From contig NZ_JADLQQ010000002.1 in the NCBI RefSeq assembly GCF_015477765.1, forward strand, positions 781,019 through 845,018: 64,000 nt of DNA. The letters run 5' to 3'. Both the position numbers and the translations under genes were made by a program. Below the pieces are notes generated by a model. The model saw nothing but the letters and a program-made list of their open reading frames with translations, made no database searches and was not told where the DNA came from. Position 1 is the stretch's first letter; each line of letters begins with the position of its first letter. Shown here one piece after another: positions 9,266 to 18,424 of the stretch. Source of the DNA: Nocardia transvalensis. Its GTDB lineage: Bacteria > Actinomycetota > Actinomycetes > Mycobacteriales > Mycobacteriaceae.

Positions 9266-10269
9266 ACCACCGCAACTCCCTCCCCAGGGACGGCGTCGGC
9301 GCTGCAGGCATGCTCGGGGAGGCACCCGGGCCGGCTGACGGTCATGGTCGAAGTGCTGGTGTGACCCGGCGCGAGTTCCTTGCTGGTGTAGCAGTTTTCG
9401 GGGCGGCCGCACTGGCGGGGTGTGGGCGTGGGGGAGTGCCGACCGTGCGGCTGGCCGCGGGGGAGGTGGGCGGTTTCTATCACGCGTTCACTCAACTGCT
9501 GGCCGCCGCTGCTGCCGAGGCGGGCACGGTGCGGATCGAACCGGTGACGACCGGAGGCTCGCTGGCGAATCTGGAGCTGCTGGCGCGCGGACACGCCGAT
9601 GCGGCGCTGGCGCTGGCCGATTCGGTGGCCCTGGTCGGCGGCCAGCTGACGGCGATCGGGCGCGTGTACGAGAACTATCTGCAGATGGCGGTGCGGGCGG
9701 ACGGGCCGATCACCACGGTGGCCGGACTGCGGGGCGCCCGAATCAGCGTGGGCGCACCGGGGTCGGGCGCCACCCACACCGGGGAGCGGCTGCTGCGGGC
9801 CGCCGGTCTGGATCCCGGGATCGACGTGGCGGTCACGCATCTGGCGTTACGCGACGCGGTGGCCGCCATCGCCGACGGCAGCGCCGACGCGCTGCTGTGG
9901 GCGGGCGGGGTTCCCACCGGCGTACTGGACGTGCCGCGCACGCTGCGGCTGATCGATCTGGGCGGGCTGGCCCAGCCGATGCGCGACCGCTTCGGCTACC
10001 TCTACGACCGCGTCGTCATCCCCGCCGACACCTACCCCCACTCGCCCGCCGTCCCCACCATCGGCGTCGCCAACCTCCTGGTCACCACCCCTGCACTGCC
10101 CGCCGACACCGCCGACGCACTGACCGATCTGCTGCTCACCCGCGCTGACGATCTCGTGCCCGACGCCGCGGCCGGTACCCAATTCCTCGACGCCCGCTCC
10201 CTGATCAGCACCAACAACATTCCCCTGCACCCGGGCGCGGCCCGCGTCTACCGCCGCTACCACGGCTGA
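9262..10269 (+). CDS. TAXI-family solute-binding lipoprotein
   Basis: Homologous in pattern to TAXI (TRAP-associated extracytoplasmic) solute receptors: LAAGEVGGFYHAFTQLL, VTTGGSLANLELLARGHADAALALAD and the YENYLQMAVRAD hinge region. A twin-arginine-like leader (TRREFLAG) and a lipobox (LAGC, Cys54) indicate an exported membrane-anchored lipoprotein. The ATG at 9262 overlaps the kinase stop; a GTG at 9361 would place the signal sequence at the very N-terminus and is a serious alternative. No TRAP permease gene is adjacent. The protein may therefore act as a ligand sensor for the two-component system, or serve a permease elsewhere. Confidence 0.88.
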   Translation: MNHRNSLPRDGVGAAGMLGEAPGPADGHGRSAGVTRREFLAGVAVFGAAALAGCGRGGVPTVRLAAGEVGGFYHAFTQLLAAAAAEAGTVRIEPVTTGGSLANLELLARGHADAALALADSVALVGGQLTAIGRVYENYLQMAVRADGPITTVAGLRGARISVGAPGSGATHTGERLLRAAGLDPGIDVAVTHLALRDAVAAIADGSADALLWAGGVPTGVLDVPRTLRLIDLGGLAQPMRDRFGYLYDRVVIPADTYPHSPAVPTIGVANLLVTTPALPADTADALTDLLLTRADDLVPDAAAGTQFLDARSLISTNNIPLHPGAARVYRRYHG

Positions 10270-10397
10270 CCCGGCCACTGCGTTGACACTCACACCCAGC
10301 ACTGAGAGACTTTGAAGGAAAACATCTCACCATCTCTGCCGGATGGGTCGCAGCACGCAAGTCCCGCAGCGTTGGTGCTCACAGTGGAGGAACACTG

Positions 10398-11816
10398 ATG
10401 CCTTCGGTCACCGATGCCCGAAACCCCCTCACCCGCGCATTCGAACCCGCCGCCGAAACCCCCGAGGAGGTCGTGCTCGACGTCTCGGGCACCATCCCCC
10501 AACAATTGCGCGGCACCCTGTACCGCAACGGCCCGGCCCGGTGGGAAGCCGGGGGATTCCGCGCCAACCACCCCTTCGACGGCGACGGACTGGTCTCGAA
10601 ATTCACCATCGACGCCGGCACGGTACGCTACCGGTCCCGCTACGTACGCACCCCGAAATACCATGCCGAACACCGCAACAGCGGCGCCCGCGTGCGCGGC
10701 CTGTACAGTCCGGCGTCCGGTATCGGCGCCAATATCGGCCGACTGCCCGCCGACAACGCCAACACCCACGCCGTGGCCCACGCACAGCGGCTGCTCGCCC
10801 TCAGCGACGTCGGCCGCCCCTGGCAGATCGACCCCCACGACCTGCACACGATCGGCCCCTGCGATTTCGACGGCACCCTCCCGCGACTGACCCGGTTCTC
10901 ACCCCACCCCAAAATCGACCCGATGACCGGCGACCTGTTCAACTTCGGCCTGGATCTGGCCCTGGGACACAAGATCCCGGTCGGCCTGCGCTGCTACCGC
11001 GTCGATCCGGCGGGCCGCCTGCACACCATCGGACTGGTCACCCTGGACGACGTCATCGTGCAACACGATTTCGCCATCACCGAACACTATCTGGTGTTCG
11101 CACTGGCACCGATCACCGTCGACCCGATCCGCGCGGGCCTGGCCATGCTGGGCCGGGGCACCCTCGGCGACGCCGCCGACTACCGGCCCGAACGCGGCAT
11201 GCGCATCGTGCTCGTCCCCCGCGACGGCGGCAGACACCGTGTCATCGAATGCGAACCGTTCATCTACGTCCACGTCGACAACGCCTACGAAGACGGCACC
11301 GACGTGGTAGTCGATGTGGTGCGCCACGACTCGTTCGACTTCCTGACCACCGCCCTGAAAACCTTCCGCGACGGGCTACCCGCGGTCGGGCGGGCCACCC
11401 GGCTGCGCGTCACCGGCACCGGCCGTGTCCTGCGCGAGGACATCGGCGAGTCCGAATCGGTGGAATTCCCCATGCACGACGACCGCCGCACCGGGCGGGC
11501 ACACCGCTTCAGCTACTTCGCCGCCTACCATCCCGACACAGACGGCGCCCTCGTCAAACTCGACCACCACACCGGCCGCGAACGCCGCCACCCCTTCCCG
11601 CACGGCGAATTCCCCGGCGAACCGGTGTTCGTGCCGCGCACCGCCACCGCCGCCGAAGACGACGGATGGATCCTGGCCGTCACCTACCTGGCCGCCGAAC
11701 ACCGCACCGCCCTGATCATCCTCGACGCCACCGACATCGAACGCGACCCCCTCGCCATCGCCCGCCTGCACGGACCCCTGTTCCCAGGCTTCCACGGCAG
11801 CTTCACCGCCCACTGA
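10398..11816 (+). CDS. carotenoid oxygenase (RPE65/CCD family)
   Basis: A 472-residue non-haem iron dioxygenase that should cleave a conjugated or alkenyl double bond of carotenoids, stilbenes or similar substrates. The four iron-binding histidines are visible at about residues 170 (SPHPKIDP), 223 (VQHDFAITE), 292 (FIYVHVDNAYEDG) and 466 (FHGSF). The family N-terminus is also clear (GTLYRNGPARWEAGG, HPFDGDGLVSKF). The ATG at 10398 follows a GGAGGAAC site. It stands alone, with no carotenoid biosynthesis genes in the window, so the substrate is open. Its 3' end overlaps the convergent small gene by 14 bp. Confidence 0.92.
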   Translation: MPSVTDARNPLTRAFEPAAETPEEVVLDVSGTIPQQLRGTLYRNGPARWEAGGFRANHPFDGDGLVSKFTIDAGTVRYRSRYVRTPKYHAEHRNSGARVRGLYSPASGIGANIGRLPADNANTHAVAHAQRLLALSDVGRPWQIDPHDLHTIGPCDFDGTLPRLTRFSPHPKIDPMTGDLFNFGLDLALGHKIPVGLRCYRVDPAGRLHTIGLVTLDDVIVQHDFAITEHYLVFALAPITVDPIRAGLAMLGRGTLGDAADYRPERGMRIVLVPRDGGRHRVIECEPFIYVHVDNAYEDGTDVVVDVVRHDSFDFLTTALKTFRDGLPAVGRATRLRVTGTGRVLREDIGESESVEFPMHDDRRTGRAHRFSYFAAYHPDTDGALVKLDHHTGRERRHPFPHGEFPGEPVFVPRTATAAEDDGWILAVTYLAAEHRTALIILDATDIERDPLAIARLHGPLFPGFHGSFTAH

Positions 11817-12066
11817 CCACACCCGCCGCGGCAGTCACACGCTCGAGCGGGCACGGAACAGGCCCCGCCGGAGTGGTCATCTCGATGATCACCGGCAACG
11901 GCACCACCGGCGCATAATCGGGCCCCACCTCCTGCTGCCGCCACAGCGCCAGCACACCCCCGATCAGCAGCGCCAGCGCCGCCACCGCACCCAGCAGCGG
12001 CCGCCGCCACCGGACCCGGCCCCACCACCGCCGGCGTCCCAGGTGATCACCCGCGTCGGTCGCCAT
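11803..12066 (-). CDS. small single-pass membrane protein, hypothetical
   Basis: An 87-residue protein with a basic N-terminus (RRRWWGRVRWRR) and one strong hydrophobic helix (PLLGAVAALALLIGGVLALW), followed by a Pro/Val-rich tail. The charge pattern suggests an N-in orientation. The family is not recognised. It is convergent with the carotenoid oxygenase and divergent from the beta-propeller gene at 12162. Coding looks likely from codon bias, but no homology supports it. Confidence 0.5.
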   Translation of the reverse strand: MATDAGDHLGRRRWWGRVRWRRPLLGAVAALALLIGGVLALWRQQEVGPDYAPVVPLPVIIEMTTPAGPVPCPLERVTAAAGVVSGR

Positions 12067-12161
12067 GCAACCCCCTGCTCAACAAAGGCCATCGTCAGCC
12101 GAATCGCCCTGCGCCGCCGAACGTTACGCCCACCGAACGCCCCACACCGTAGGTTGGGGGA

Positions 12162-13064
12162 ATGAGCATGCGGGGCAGGAAAATTCGCGCGACGGCCGCC
12201 GCCGTGGCGATCGCGGCCGCCACCGGTGCCGCGGCAGGATCAGCGCACACGGCACCCACCCGGTGCGGCGGCTGGCAGATCGACACCGTGGCGACCATCG
12301 ACGACCAGCTGGAGAACCTCGAACCGGACGGACAGGGCGGGTTCTACCTGTCCGGAGACTCCCGCATCCACCACCTCGACGCCGCCGGGCAACTGCGCAC
12401 CGTGCTCACCGACCTCACCGTTCCCCGCGGCCTGCAACGGAGCGGGCCGACGCTGCTGTTCGCCTCCGGCGACAGCATCCAGCAGTGGGACACCACCACC
12501 GGCGAGCGCAGCACCGTGGCGCAGGCCGCCTCCCCCAACGGACTGCTGCGCCTGCCCAACGGTGACCTGCTCACCAGCTGGGTCGGCACCGACATCGGCG
12601 TCGCGTCGCCCGGAGTGACCCGCTACCACCACGACACCGGCACCGTCCAACCCCACTGGTCGACGGTCCCGCGTTCGGAAGGCCTCACCCTGAGCCCCGA
12701 CCACCGCGCCGTCTACACCGACGACCTGTTCACCGGACAGATCATCCGCATCCCCCTCGACACCCCGAACCGGTGGCAGGTGGTCGCCACCATCGCCAAC
12801 CCGCTCGCCGGGGTCGACGACCTGACCATGTCCCGCACCGGTGACCTCTACGTCGCCGCCCACCTCGAAGGCGTGATCTACCGCCTCGACCCCGCCACCG
12901 GCGCCACCTGCCTCGCCGCATCGGGCTTGCCGAGCGGATGGACCGGACCGAGTTCGGTGCGCATCGCCCCCGACGGCGACCGCTGGGCGCTCTACGCCAC
13001 CGCCTTCGACGGCACCCTGCGCCGCCTCCGCCCACCACCCGATGTCGACCTGCAACCCGTATGA
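12162..13064 (+). CDS. secreted SMP-30/NHL-like beta-propeller protein
   Basis: A 300-residue protein with an N-terminal signal peptide (basic MSMRGRK, then an Ala-rich core ending near GSAHTA). The rest resembles SMP-30/gluconolactonase or NHL six-bladed propellers, with recurrent LxPNGDLL, SPDHRAVYTDD, DDLTMSRTGDLYVAAH and IAPDGDRWALYAT blades. Family members are Ca-dependent lactonases or binding scaffolds. The ligand is unknown, and metal-binding residues cannot be assigned with certainty. It is probably exported and monocistronic, followed by a terminator-like hairpin. Confidence 0.75.
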   Translation: MSMRGRKIRATAAAVAIAAATGAAAGSAHTAPTRCGGWQIDTVATIDDQLENLEPDGQGGFYLSGDSRIHHLDAAGQLRTVLTDLTVPRGLQRSGPTLLFASGDSIQQWDTTTGERSTVAQAASPNGLLRLPNGDLLTSWVGTDIGVASPGVTRYHHDTGTVQPHWSTVPRSEGLTLSPDHRAVYTDDLFTGQIIRIPLDTPNRWQVVATIANPLAGVDDLTMSRTGDLYVAAHLEGVIYRLDPATGATCLAASGLPSGWTGPSSVRIAPDGDRWALYATAFDGTLRRLRPPPDVDLQPV

Positions 13065-13099
13065 GGAACCAACCGGCCTGTCCCCGAAGAAAAAACGGG

Positions 13100-13127
13100 C
13101 CCGCACCACCGGCGGGACTGCCTTTTT
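13100..13127 (+). terminator. putative intrinsic terminator after the beta-propeller gene
   Basis: Stem CCCGC (13100-13104) pairs with GCGGG (13112-13116), and a run of five T follows at 13123-13127, 36-63 bases after the stop of the propeller gene. The stem is short but the T-run fits a factor-independent terminator. Confidence 0.5.
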
Positions 13128-13175
13128 ACTGCCACAGCGCCCAAGGGCACCACAACAGTGTCCCAAAACCCTTCC

Positions 13176-13232
13176 TATTCCGGGAATAACACGTCACATT
13201 GAACAGGGAGGGACGGGCGTAACATGCCCGTC
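13176..13232. promoter_or_regulatory. two palindromes upstream of the 177-residue gene
   Basis: TATTCC-G-GGAATA (13176-13188) is a perfect short dyad and could be an operator. GACGGGC-N7-GCCCGTC (13212-13218/13226-13232) is a perfect 7-bp hairpin just before the gene. An alternative ATG at 13224 lies inside its loop, which supports the downstream start at 13257. Confidence 0.35.
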
Positions 13233-13256
13233 GACTCGCTGCGATCGGAGGCGGTC

Positions 13257-13790
13257 ATGAACAGGCTGGAACGGCAACTACTTTCGTTCCTCGACACACT
13301 GCGGGAAAATCCCGCCCCCGACAACGTCGCCGAAGTGCGCCGCGCGGTACTCGCCCTACACGACCAGGCCGCCGCCCTCGACCCCACCGACCTCTACGAG
13401 CAGGGCATCCGCCACCTCTATGACTACGTCGACGCCTCCACGCGCACCGCCGTCGACGACCCCACCGGCTGGCTGGGCGGCCGCCGCACCGAAATCGAAA
13501 ACTCCCTCGCGTCGATACTGGCAGCCGTGCGCCGCGGCGGCTCGGTCTACGCCCTGTCCTGCGTCCGCGACGACCTGGGCCGACTCGAACACCACATCGA
13601 AACCCTGCACCCCACCGAACGCGAACCCCTGCGCTGCCTACTGGCCTACGTCCAAATGAAAACCCGCCAAGCCCTGGAACTGGCCGTGCGCACCGACTGG
13701 GGCGTCCCCACCGGCCAGCGCCGCCTCGAACGCGACCGCCCCGCACCCGTCGGCGCCGCCCCCAGCACCCACCCCCGCCCCTGGCGCTGA
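13257..13790 (+). CDS. hypothetical alpha-helical protein
   Basis: A 177-residue, mostly helical soluble protein without signal peptide or membrane segments; the family is not recognised. Heptad-like helices (LERQLLSFLDTLREN, VAEVRRAVLALHDQAAAL, DDLGRLEHHIETLHP) suggest a helical bundle, and the C-terminus is basic and Pro-rich. The ATG at 13257 has GGAGGCGG about 5 bases upstream. Two short palindromes lie in its leader. Confidence 0.65.
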   Translation: MNRLERQLLSFLDTLRENPAPDNVAEVRRAVLALHDQAAALDPTDLYEQGIRHLYDYVDASTRTAVDDPTGWLGGRRTEIENSLASILAAVRRGGSVYALSCVRDDLGRLEHHIETLHPTEREPLRCLLAYVQMKTRQALELAVRTDWGVPTGQRRLERDRPAPVGAAPSTHPRPWR

Positions 13791-13854
13791 CCCCCATCAC
13801 ACCCCATCCCGCCGAGCGGCGGCCACTGCGCCCCGAACACCCTGCGCCGCACCA

Positions 13855-14235
13855 CTATTCACTATCGGCAGCCGAATGCGGTTCACAGCGGCGCGCCAGA
13901 TCGGCCACCCGCGCACGATATTCGACCGGCGTGATCTGCCCCGCCATCCGCGCCGCCAGCAACGCATTCTCCGCATTCAACGCCGGCCACACCTGCGCCG
14001 GATCGGCCCACTCCAACGTCATCTGCGCATCGAGCACCAGCGCCGGCTCCTCCGCCGACGGAACACTCGCCGCACGAACATGATCACCACGAGGGCGATG
14101 TCGACCCGAACCACGTCGACCCGAACCACGCCACGCCGTCGGGCGGACCCGCAGATGCAGGCACACCGCCAAGGCCCACCACAACGCGATCGTGGCGGCC
14201 ACGCACACCAACAGCAGCACGAACCCCATGCTCAT
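13855..14235 (-). CDS. hypothetical membrane-anchored protein with SHOCT-like tail
   Basis: A 126-residue protein with one N-terminal hydrophobic helix (FVLLLVCVAATIALWWALAV), an Arg-rich linker, and a soluble C-terminal part. The C-terminal pattern (ENALLAARMAGQITPVEYRARVADLARR) resembles the short helical SHOCT-type oligomerisation motif that ends many actinobacterial membrane proteins; this is a tentative reading. It is convergent with the 177-residue gene. Confidence 0.6.
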   Translation of the reverse strand: MSMGFVLLLVCVAATIALWWALAVCLHLRVRPTAWRGSGRRGSGRHRPRGDHVRAASVPSAEEPALVLDAQMTLEWADPAQVWPALNAENALLAARMAGQITPVEYRARVADLARRCEPHSAADSE

Positions 14236-14314
14236 CAGCGGGTCTCCTCACGCTTGCTCGAGCCCACTTTTACTATTCCCCGTCCGAGCGGCCCGAATCA
14301 GTACAGATGGATCA

Positions 14315-14346
14315 TCGGCCGTCACCGCCGTCGGCCGTCACCGCTG
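14315..14346. repeat. 16-bp tandem repeat, two copies
   Basis: TCGGCCGTCACCGCCG and TCGGCCGTCACCGCTG lie head to tail, with one mismatch, in the 280-bp leader between the small membrane gene and the GH65 gene. It is either a copying slippage or a paired regulator site. A GGGTAT sequence follows at about 14355. Confidence 0.5.
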
Positions 14347-14516
14347 TCGGCCCGGGTATGCGAATTAGGGTACTCCGCGGGAACACCTGTCCGAGAACAC
14401 AATCCGATCACCGAAACCGAAACGATCGACCCCCGGCCCTGGCGCAGCGGCCGCCGACGGCGCATCGTCGAAGGTGGGGGGACACCCAACCGGCCCACGG
14501 GAAACGGACCCACACC

Positions 14517-16624
14517 ATGAACGGCGACGCCATCAGAGCCGATGCGGCAGCTGCACCCGACGACAGAGACTTCGACCCACGCTGGACCATCCGCCAAACC
14601 CCCACCCGGCACCCGGTCTCCGACGCGGCCGTATTCACCGTCGGCTCCGGCGGATTCGCCACCCGCGGCATCCCCGAAGACGACAGCGACCCCTCAGCAG
14701 CAGTGCTCGCGGCCGGGGTGTACGCGGGCACCGGACCCGAACAACACCTACTCCAAGGCCCCATCTGGACCCGCCTGGACATCCAACCCCCACCCCGCGC
14801 CACCGAACAAATCCTCGACCTCTACACCGGCACCCTGCACCGCCGAGAAACCCACGGCGACACCGGCTTCCACAGCTTGCGCTTCGCCTGCGCCCACCGC
14901 CCCGGCGTGGCCGCCATGCGCGTGCGCGCCCACACCGCCCGACTCCACCCCGGACCACCCCTGCGCGCACCCACCGCCGAACCCGGCATCCACGTCGACC
15001 ACGACCAAGTCCTGTCCATCGGCACCGGCGACACCCACTGCGTGCGCGTCGACTCCACCATCGGCGCCATCGCCGCCGCCGCCACCCAACACCAATCCGG
15101 CCCCTGCCTGGACCGCGTCGCCGCCTTCGCCGTCGACACCGCCGCACGCACCGGCACCGGCCACGCCGTCCGCACCCTGCGCCACGCCGCCGGCCACGGA
15201 CTCGACGCCCTCCTGACCGCCCACCGCGCCACCTGGGCCCGCCGCTGGACCGACACCGGCATCGACCTCCCCGACGACCCCGACACCGAAGTCGCCATCC
15301 GCTTCGCCCTGTTCCAACTGTGGTGCAACGCCGACACCCACGGCGAATCCGCCGTCGGCGCCCGCGGCATCTCCGGCACCGGCTACCGCGGCCACGTGTT
15401 CTGGGACGCCGACGTGTTCGTCCTGCCCGCCATGGTCAGCCTCGACCCCGCCGCCGCCGCAGCCATGCTCACCTACCGCCACAACCGCCTACCCGCCGCC
15501 CGCGCCCGCGCCGCCGCCGAAGGCCACCGCGGCGCCCGCTTCCCCTGGGAATCCGCCGCCGACGGCACCGACGTCACCCCCGCAGCGGATTCCTCGGCGG
15601 CACCCCCGTCCCCATCCTCACCGGCACCCGCGAAGAACACATCACCGCCGACATCGCCTGGGCCGCACACCATTACGCCGAATGGACCGGAACCACCGAC
15701 TACCTCGACGGTCCCGGCCGCGACCTGCTCACCGACACCGCCCGCTACTGGGCCTCACGCCTGCGCGTCGACGAACACGGCCACGCCCACCTCGACGGCG
15801 TCATCGGCCCCGACGAATACCACGAACTGGTCGACGACAACGCCTACACCAACCTCATGGCCCGCTGGAACCTGCGCCGCGCCGCCGCCCTCACCCCCCG
15901 GGACAGGGGAGAGGAGGGCGAATTCGCCACCTGGCGCACCCTCGCCGACCGCATCGTCGACGGACTGCACCCCGACGGCCGCTACGAACAATTCACCGGC
16001 TACTTCGACCTGGAACCCCTCACCGCCGACACCGTCACCCGCCGCCCACCCGTCGCCGCCGACGTCCTGCTCGGCCAGGCCCGCGTCGCCGGATCCCAAC
16101 TGATCAAACAACCCGACGTCCTCATGGCACACCACCTCATCCCCGAGGAACTCGCCCCCGGAACCCTCCCGATCAACCTCGACTACTACGGCCCCCGCAC
16201 CACCCACGGATCCTCGCTGTCCCCAGCGATCATGGCCACCCTGCTCGCCCGCGCGGGACGCCCCGACCACGCCCTCACCATGCTGCAACCGGCACTGCGC
16301 ATGGACCTCGACGACCACACCGCCACCACCGCCGGCGGCCTGCACCTGGCCACCCTCGGCGGCGTCTGGCAGGCCGTACTCACCGGATTCGCCGGAATCC
16401 GCGTCCGCGACGGCATCCTCACCATCCGGCCACACCTGCCCGCCCGCTGGCCACGCCTCGGCGTCGCCTTCCACTGCCTGGGCCGCCGCGTCCGCCTCGA
16501 CATCACCGACCGCGGACTCACCGTCCACACCGACGGACCCCTCACCGTCGCCGCCGCAGACACCGCACCCACCCGGATCGCACACCGAAGGTCCTGGCAC
16601 ACAACCCACAAGGAAACCCGATGA
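14517..16624 (+). pseudogene. GH65 family disaccharide phosphorylase, frameshifted
   Basis: Two frames together encode a ~702-residue glycoside hydrolase family 65 protein. The N-terminal beta-sandwich and start of the catalytic barrel run from 14517 to about 15581, ending RFPWESAADGTDVTP. The rest is one frame back from about 15581 (LGGTPVPILTGTREEHI, GPDEYHELVDDNAYTN with the likely catalytic Glu, and TTHGSSLS). One extra C in the C5 tract at 15577-15581 restores a single frame. GH65 enzymes phosphorolyse trehalose, maltose or kojibiose to beta-glucose-1-phosphate, which the HAD enzyme downstream could use. The break may be a real mutation or a read error in a homopolymer. Confidence 0.85.
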
Positions 16625-17265
16625 ACCACATCCTGGTCCGTCCCACCGAGCCCGCGATGGCCGCCGCACAGGCCATCGCCGACATCATCGACGGCCAGGT
16701 CCGCGCCGGGCCACCCGACCTCGACGACGACAGCTTCCTGCACGCCCTGTCCGACCCCGATATCACCCTCGGCGTGGTCGGACTCGACGGCCGCGGCTGG
16801 CGCATCGTGCAACACTCCGACAAACCGATCGTGCTGGTCCCCGCCCACGCCCGGCCCTCCGTCACGGTCAAACGCATCCTCGTACCCCTCGACGGCACCG
16901 ACGAATCCGCCAACGCCGTCGCCGAAACCGTGCGCCTGTTCCGCGCCGCCGGAACCGAACTGGTCGTCCTGCACGTCTTCCACACCGACACCGCACCCGC
17001 CTACTGGGACCAGGCCGCCCACCACCGCGCAGTCTGGGAACAAGAATTCCTCGCCCGCTATTGCGCCCCCCACTTCCCGGGCCCCGCACCCGCGCTGACC
17101 CTGCGCACCGGCGCCCCCGGCGAGCACGTGTGCGACGTCGCCGCCGACCGCGCCGACCTGATCATCCTCGGCTGGTCCCAACGCCTGGAACCCGGCCGCG
17201 CCCAAACCGTGCGCCGCACCGTCCGCGACGCCGACGTACCGGTGATGCTCGTGCCCACCGGATGA
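16621..17265 (+). CDS. universal stress protein (UspA-like)
   Basis: A 214-residue cytoplasmic protein whose start overlaps the GH65 stop by four bases (ATGA). The C-terminal ~135 residues are a UspA fold (VKRILVPLDGTDESANAVAE, LVVLHVF, ADLIILGWSQ, ADVPVMLVP). The ATP-binding loop is degenerate: GWSQRLEPGRAQTVRR lacks the clean G-x2-G-x9-G(S/T) pattern. The first ~80 residues look like a shortened first Usp domain keeping the end strand PIVLVP. Its place between GH65 and a HAD phosphatase-fold enzyme recalls the mycobacterial association of Usp, HAD and GH65 genes around otsB1, which are hypoxia/stress genes there. Confidence 0.85.
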   Translation: MNHILVRPTEPAMAAAQAIADIIDGQVRAGPPDLDDDSFLHALSDPDITLGVVGLDGRGWRIVQHSDKPIVLVPAHARPSVTVKRILVPLDGTDESANAVAETVRLFRAAGTELVVLHVFHTDTAPAYWDQAAHHRAVWEQEFLARYCAPHFPGPAPALTLRTGAPGEHVCDVAADRADLIILGWSQRLEPGRAQTVRRTVRDADVPVMLVPTG

Positions 17266-17325
17266 CCAACGGCCTTGCCGCGCCGTCGATTCGGGATCAC
17301 GCTGGATGGTGTGCAGGACAGGCCA

Positions 17326-18069
17326 GTGATCGACGCCCGCCACCACGACGCGGTGATCTTCGACATGGACGGGGTCGTCACCGACAGCGCCTCGATACAC
17401 GCCGCCGCCTGGACCGAACTGTTCGACGCCTTCCTCACCAGTCGCGACCCGAGGCCGGGGGAGAGGCCGACCCCGTTCACCCCCGCCGACTACGCCCGCT
17501 ACGTCGACGGCAAACCCCGCTACGACGGCGTCGCCGATTTCCTTGCCTCCCGCGGCATTTCGCTGCCCTACGGCGACCCCACCGACCCTGCCGGCACACC
17601 CACGGTCTGCGGACTGGGCAACCGCAAGGACCACCTGTTCCTGCAGCGCATCACCCGCTTCGGCGTGCCCGCCTTCGACACGACGGTCACCCTGGTGCAT
17701 CGGCTCCACCGCTGCGGCATCGCCACCGCGGTCTTCTCCGCCAGCCGCAACGCCGCCCAGGTCCTCACCGCCGCCGGAGTCGCCGACCTGTTCACCGTCC
17801 GCGTCGACGGCCTGGTCGCCGAAAAACTCCACCTGCCGGGTAAACCCGATCCGGCCATGCTCCGCGAGACCGCCCGCCGCCTGAACGCCACACCCGCCCG
17901 CACGGTCGTCGTCGAAGACGCCGAAGCGGGCGTCGCCGCCGCCCACCGCGGCCACTTCGTCCTCATCATCGGCGTCGACCGCCTAGGCGGCGACCACGCC
18001 ACCCGCCTCCGCGCCCACGGCGCCGACATCACGGTCACCGACCTGTCGCAAGTCGAAGTCCGCGGCTGA
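17326..18069 (+). CDS. HAD-family beta-phosphoglucomutase-like enzyme
   Basis: A 247-residue haloacid-dehalogenase-fold enzyme. Motif I is FDMDGVVTDS (nucleophile Asp13, acid/base Asp15), motif II Ser is in FSASRN, motif III Lys is in the GKPDPAM region, and motif IV acids are in VVEDAEAGVAA. The helical cap and VVTDSASIHAAAW pattern match beta-phosphoglucomutases, which turn beta-glucose-1-phosphate into glucose-6-phosphate. This complements a GH65 phosphorylase, so the three genes would channel a disaccharide into glycolysis. The GTG at 17326 with AGGACAGG upstream is preferred; a TTG at 17275 is possible. Confidence 0.88.
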   Translation: MIDARHHDAVIFDMDGVVTDSASIHAAAWTELFDAFLTSRDPRPGERPTPFTPADYARYVDGKPRYDGVADFLASRGISLPYGDPTDPAGTPTVCGLGNRKDHLFLQRITRFGVPAFDTTVTLVHRLHRCGIATAVFSASRNAAQVLTAAGVADLFTVRVDGLVAEKLHLPGKPDPAMLRETARRLNATPARTVVVEDAEAGVAAAHRGHFVLIIGVDRLGGDHATRLRAHGADITVTDLSQVEVRG

Positions 18070-18424
18070 TTGCGGACCCCACCTCATTTCGTCACAGTGA
18101 CGTATTGATCGAATGAACCGGGGCATGGGGGACCGGGAGTAGCGAACCATCCCGGAACGAGCCCCAACCCAGCGAATCGGAAAATTTCCTGCAGAACCCA
18201 GAATCACCAGAAATCATCCAGCGCAAGGATTTTGCCAACCCTCAACAATCACCGAGCCTTGCACCTGACAGCCCATAACAAGACCGAGGGGCACAGCAGA
18301 CCCGAAGAGGGACCGCGCCGCCGCCGAAGGATTACCGAAAACCGATGCAGCACAAGATCATTACCATCATTGGCCAGCACCTTTGTTACGCCGATAATCT
18401 ACATTATGTTAAGTAACCGGCATC
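18070..18424. other. intergenic region, no gene seen
   Basis: This 355-bp stretch has lower GC and no credible coding frame. It holds a perfect dyad CGTCAC-A-GTGACG at 18090-18102 just after the HAD gene, and an A/T-rich segment around 18380-18415. It marks the change from the very GC-rich block to the left to the more mixed accessory region to the right. Confidence 0.5.

Noticed and set aside
7832..9412. 526-codon minus-strand frame opposite the histidine kinase
   Set aside because: Gly/Gln/Val-rich shadow with no domain; the kinase on the plus strand has all catalytic boxes.
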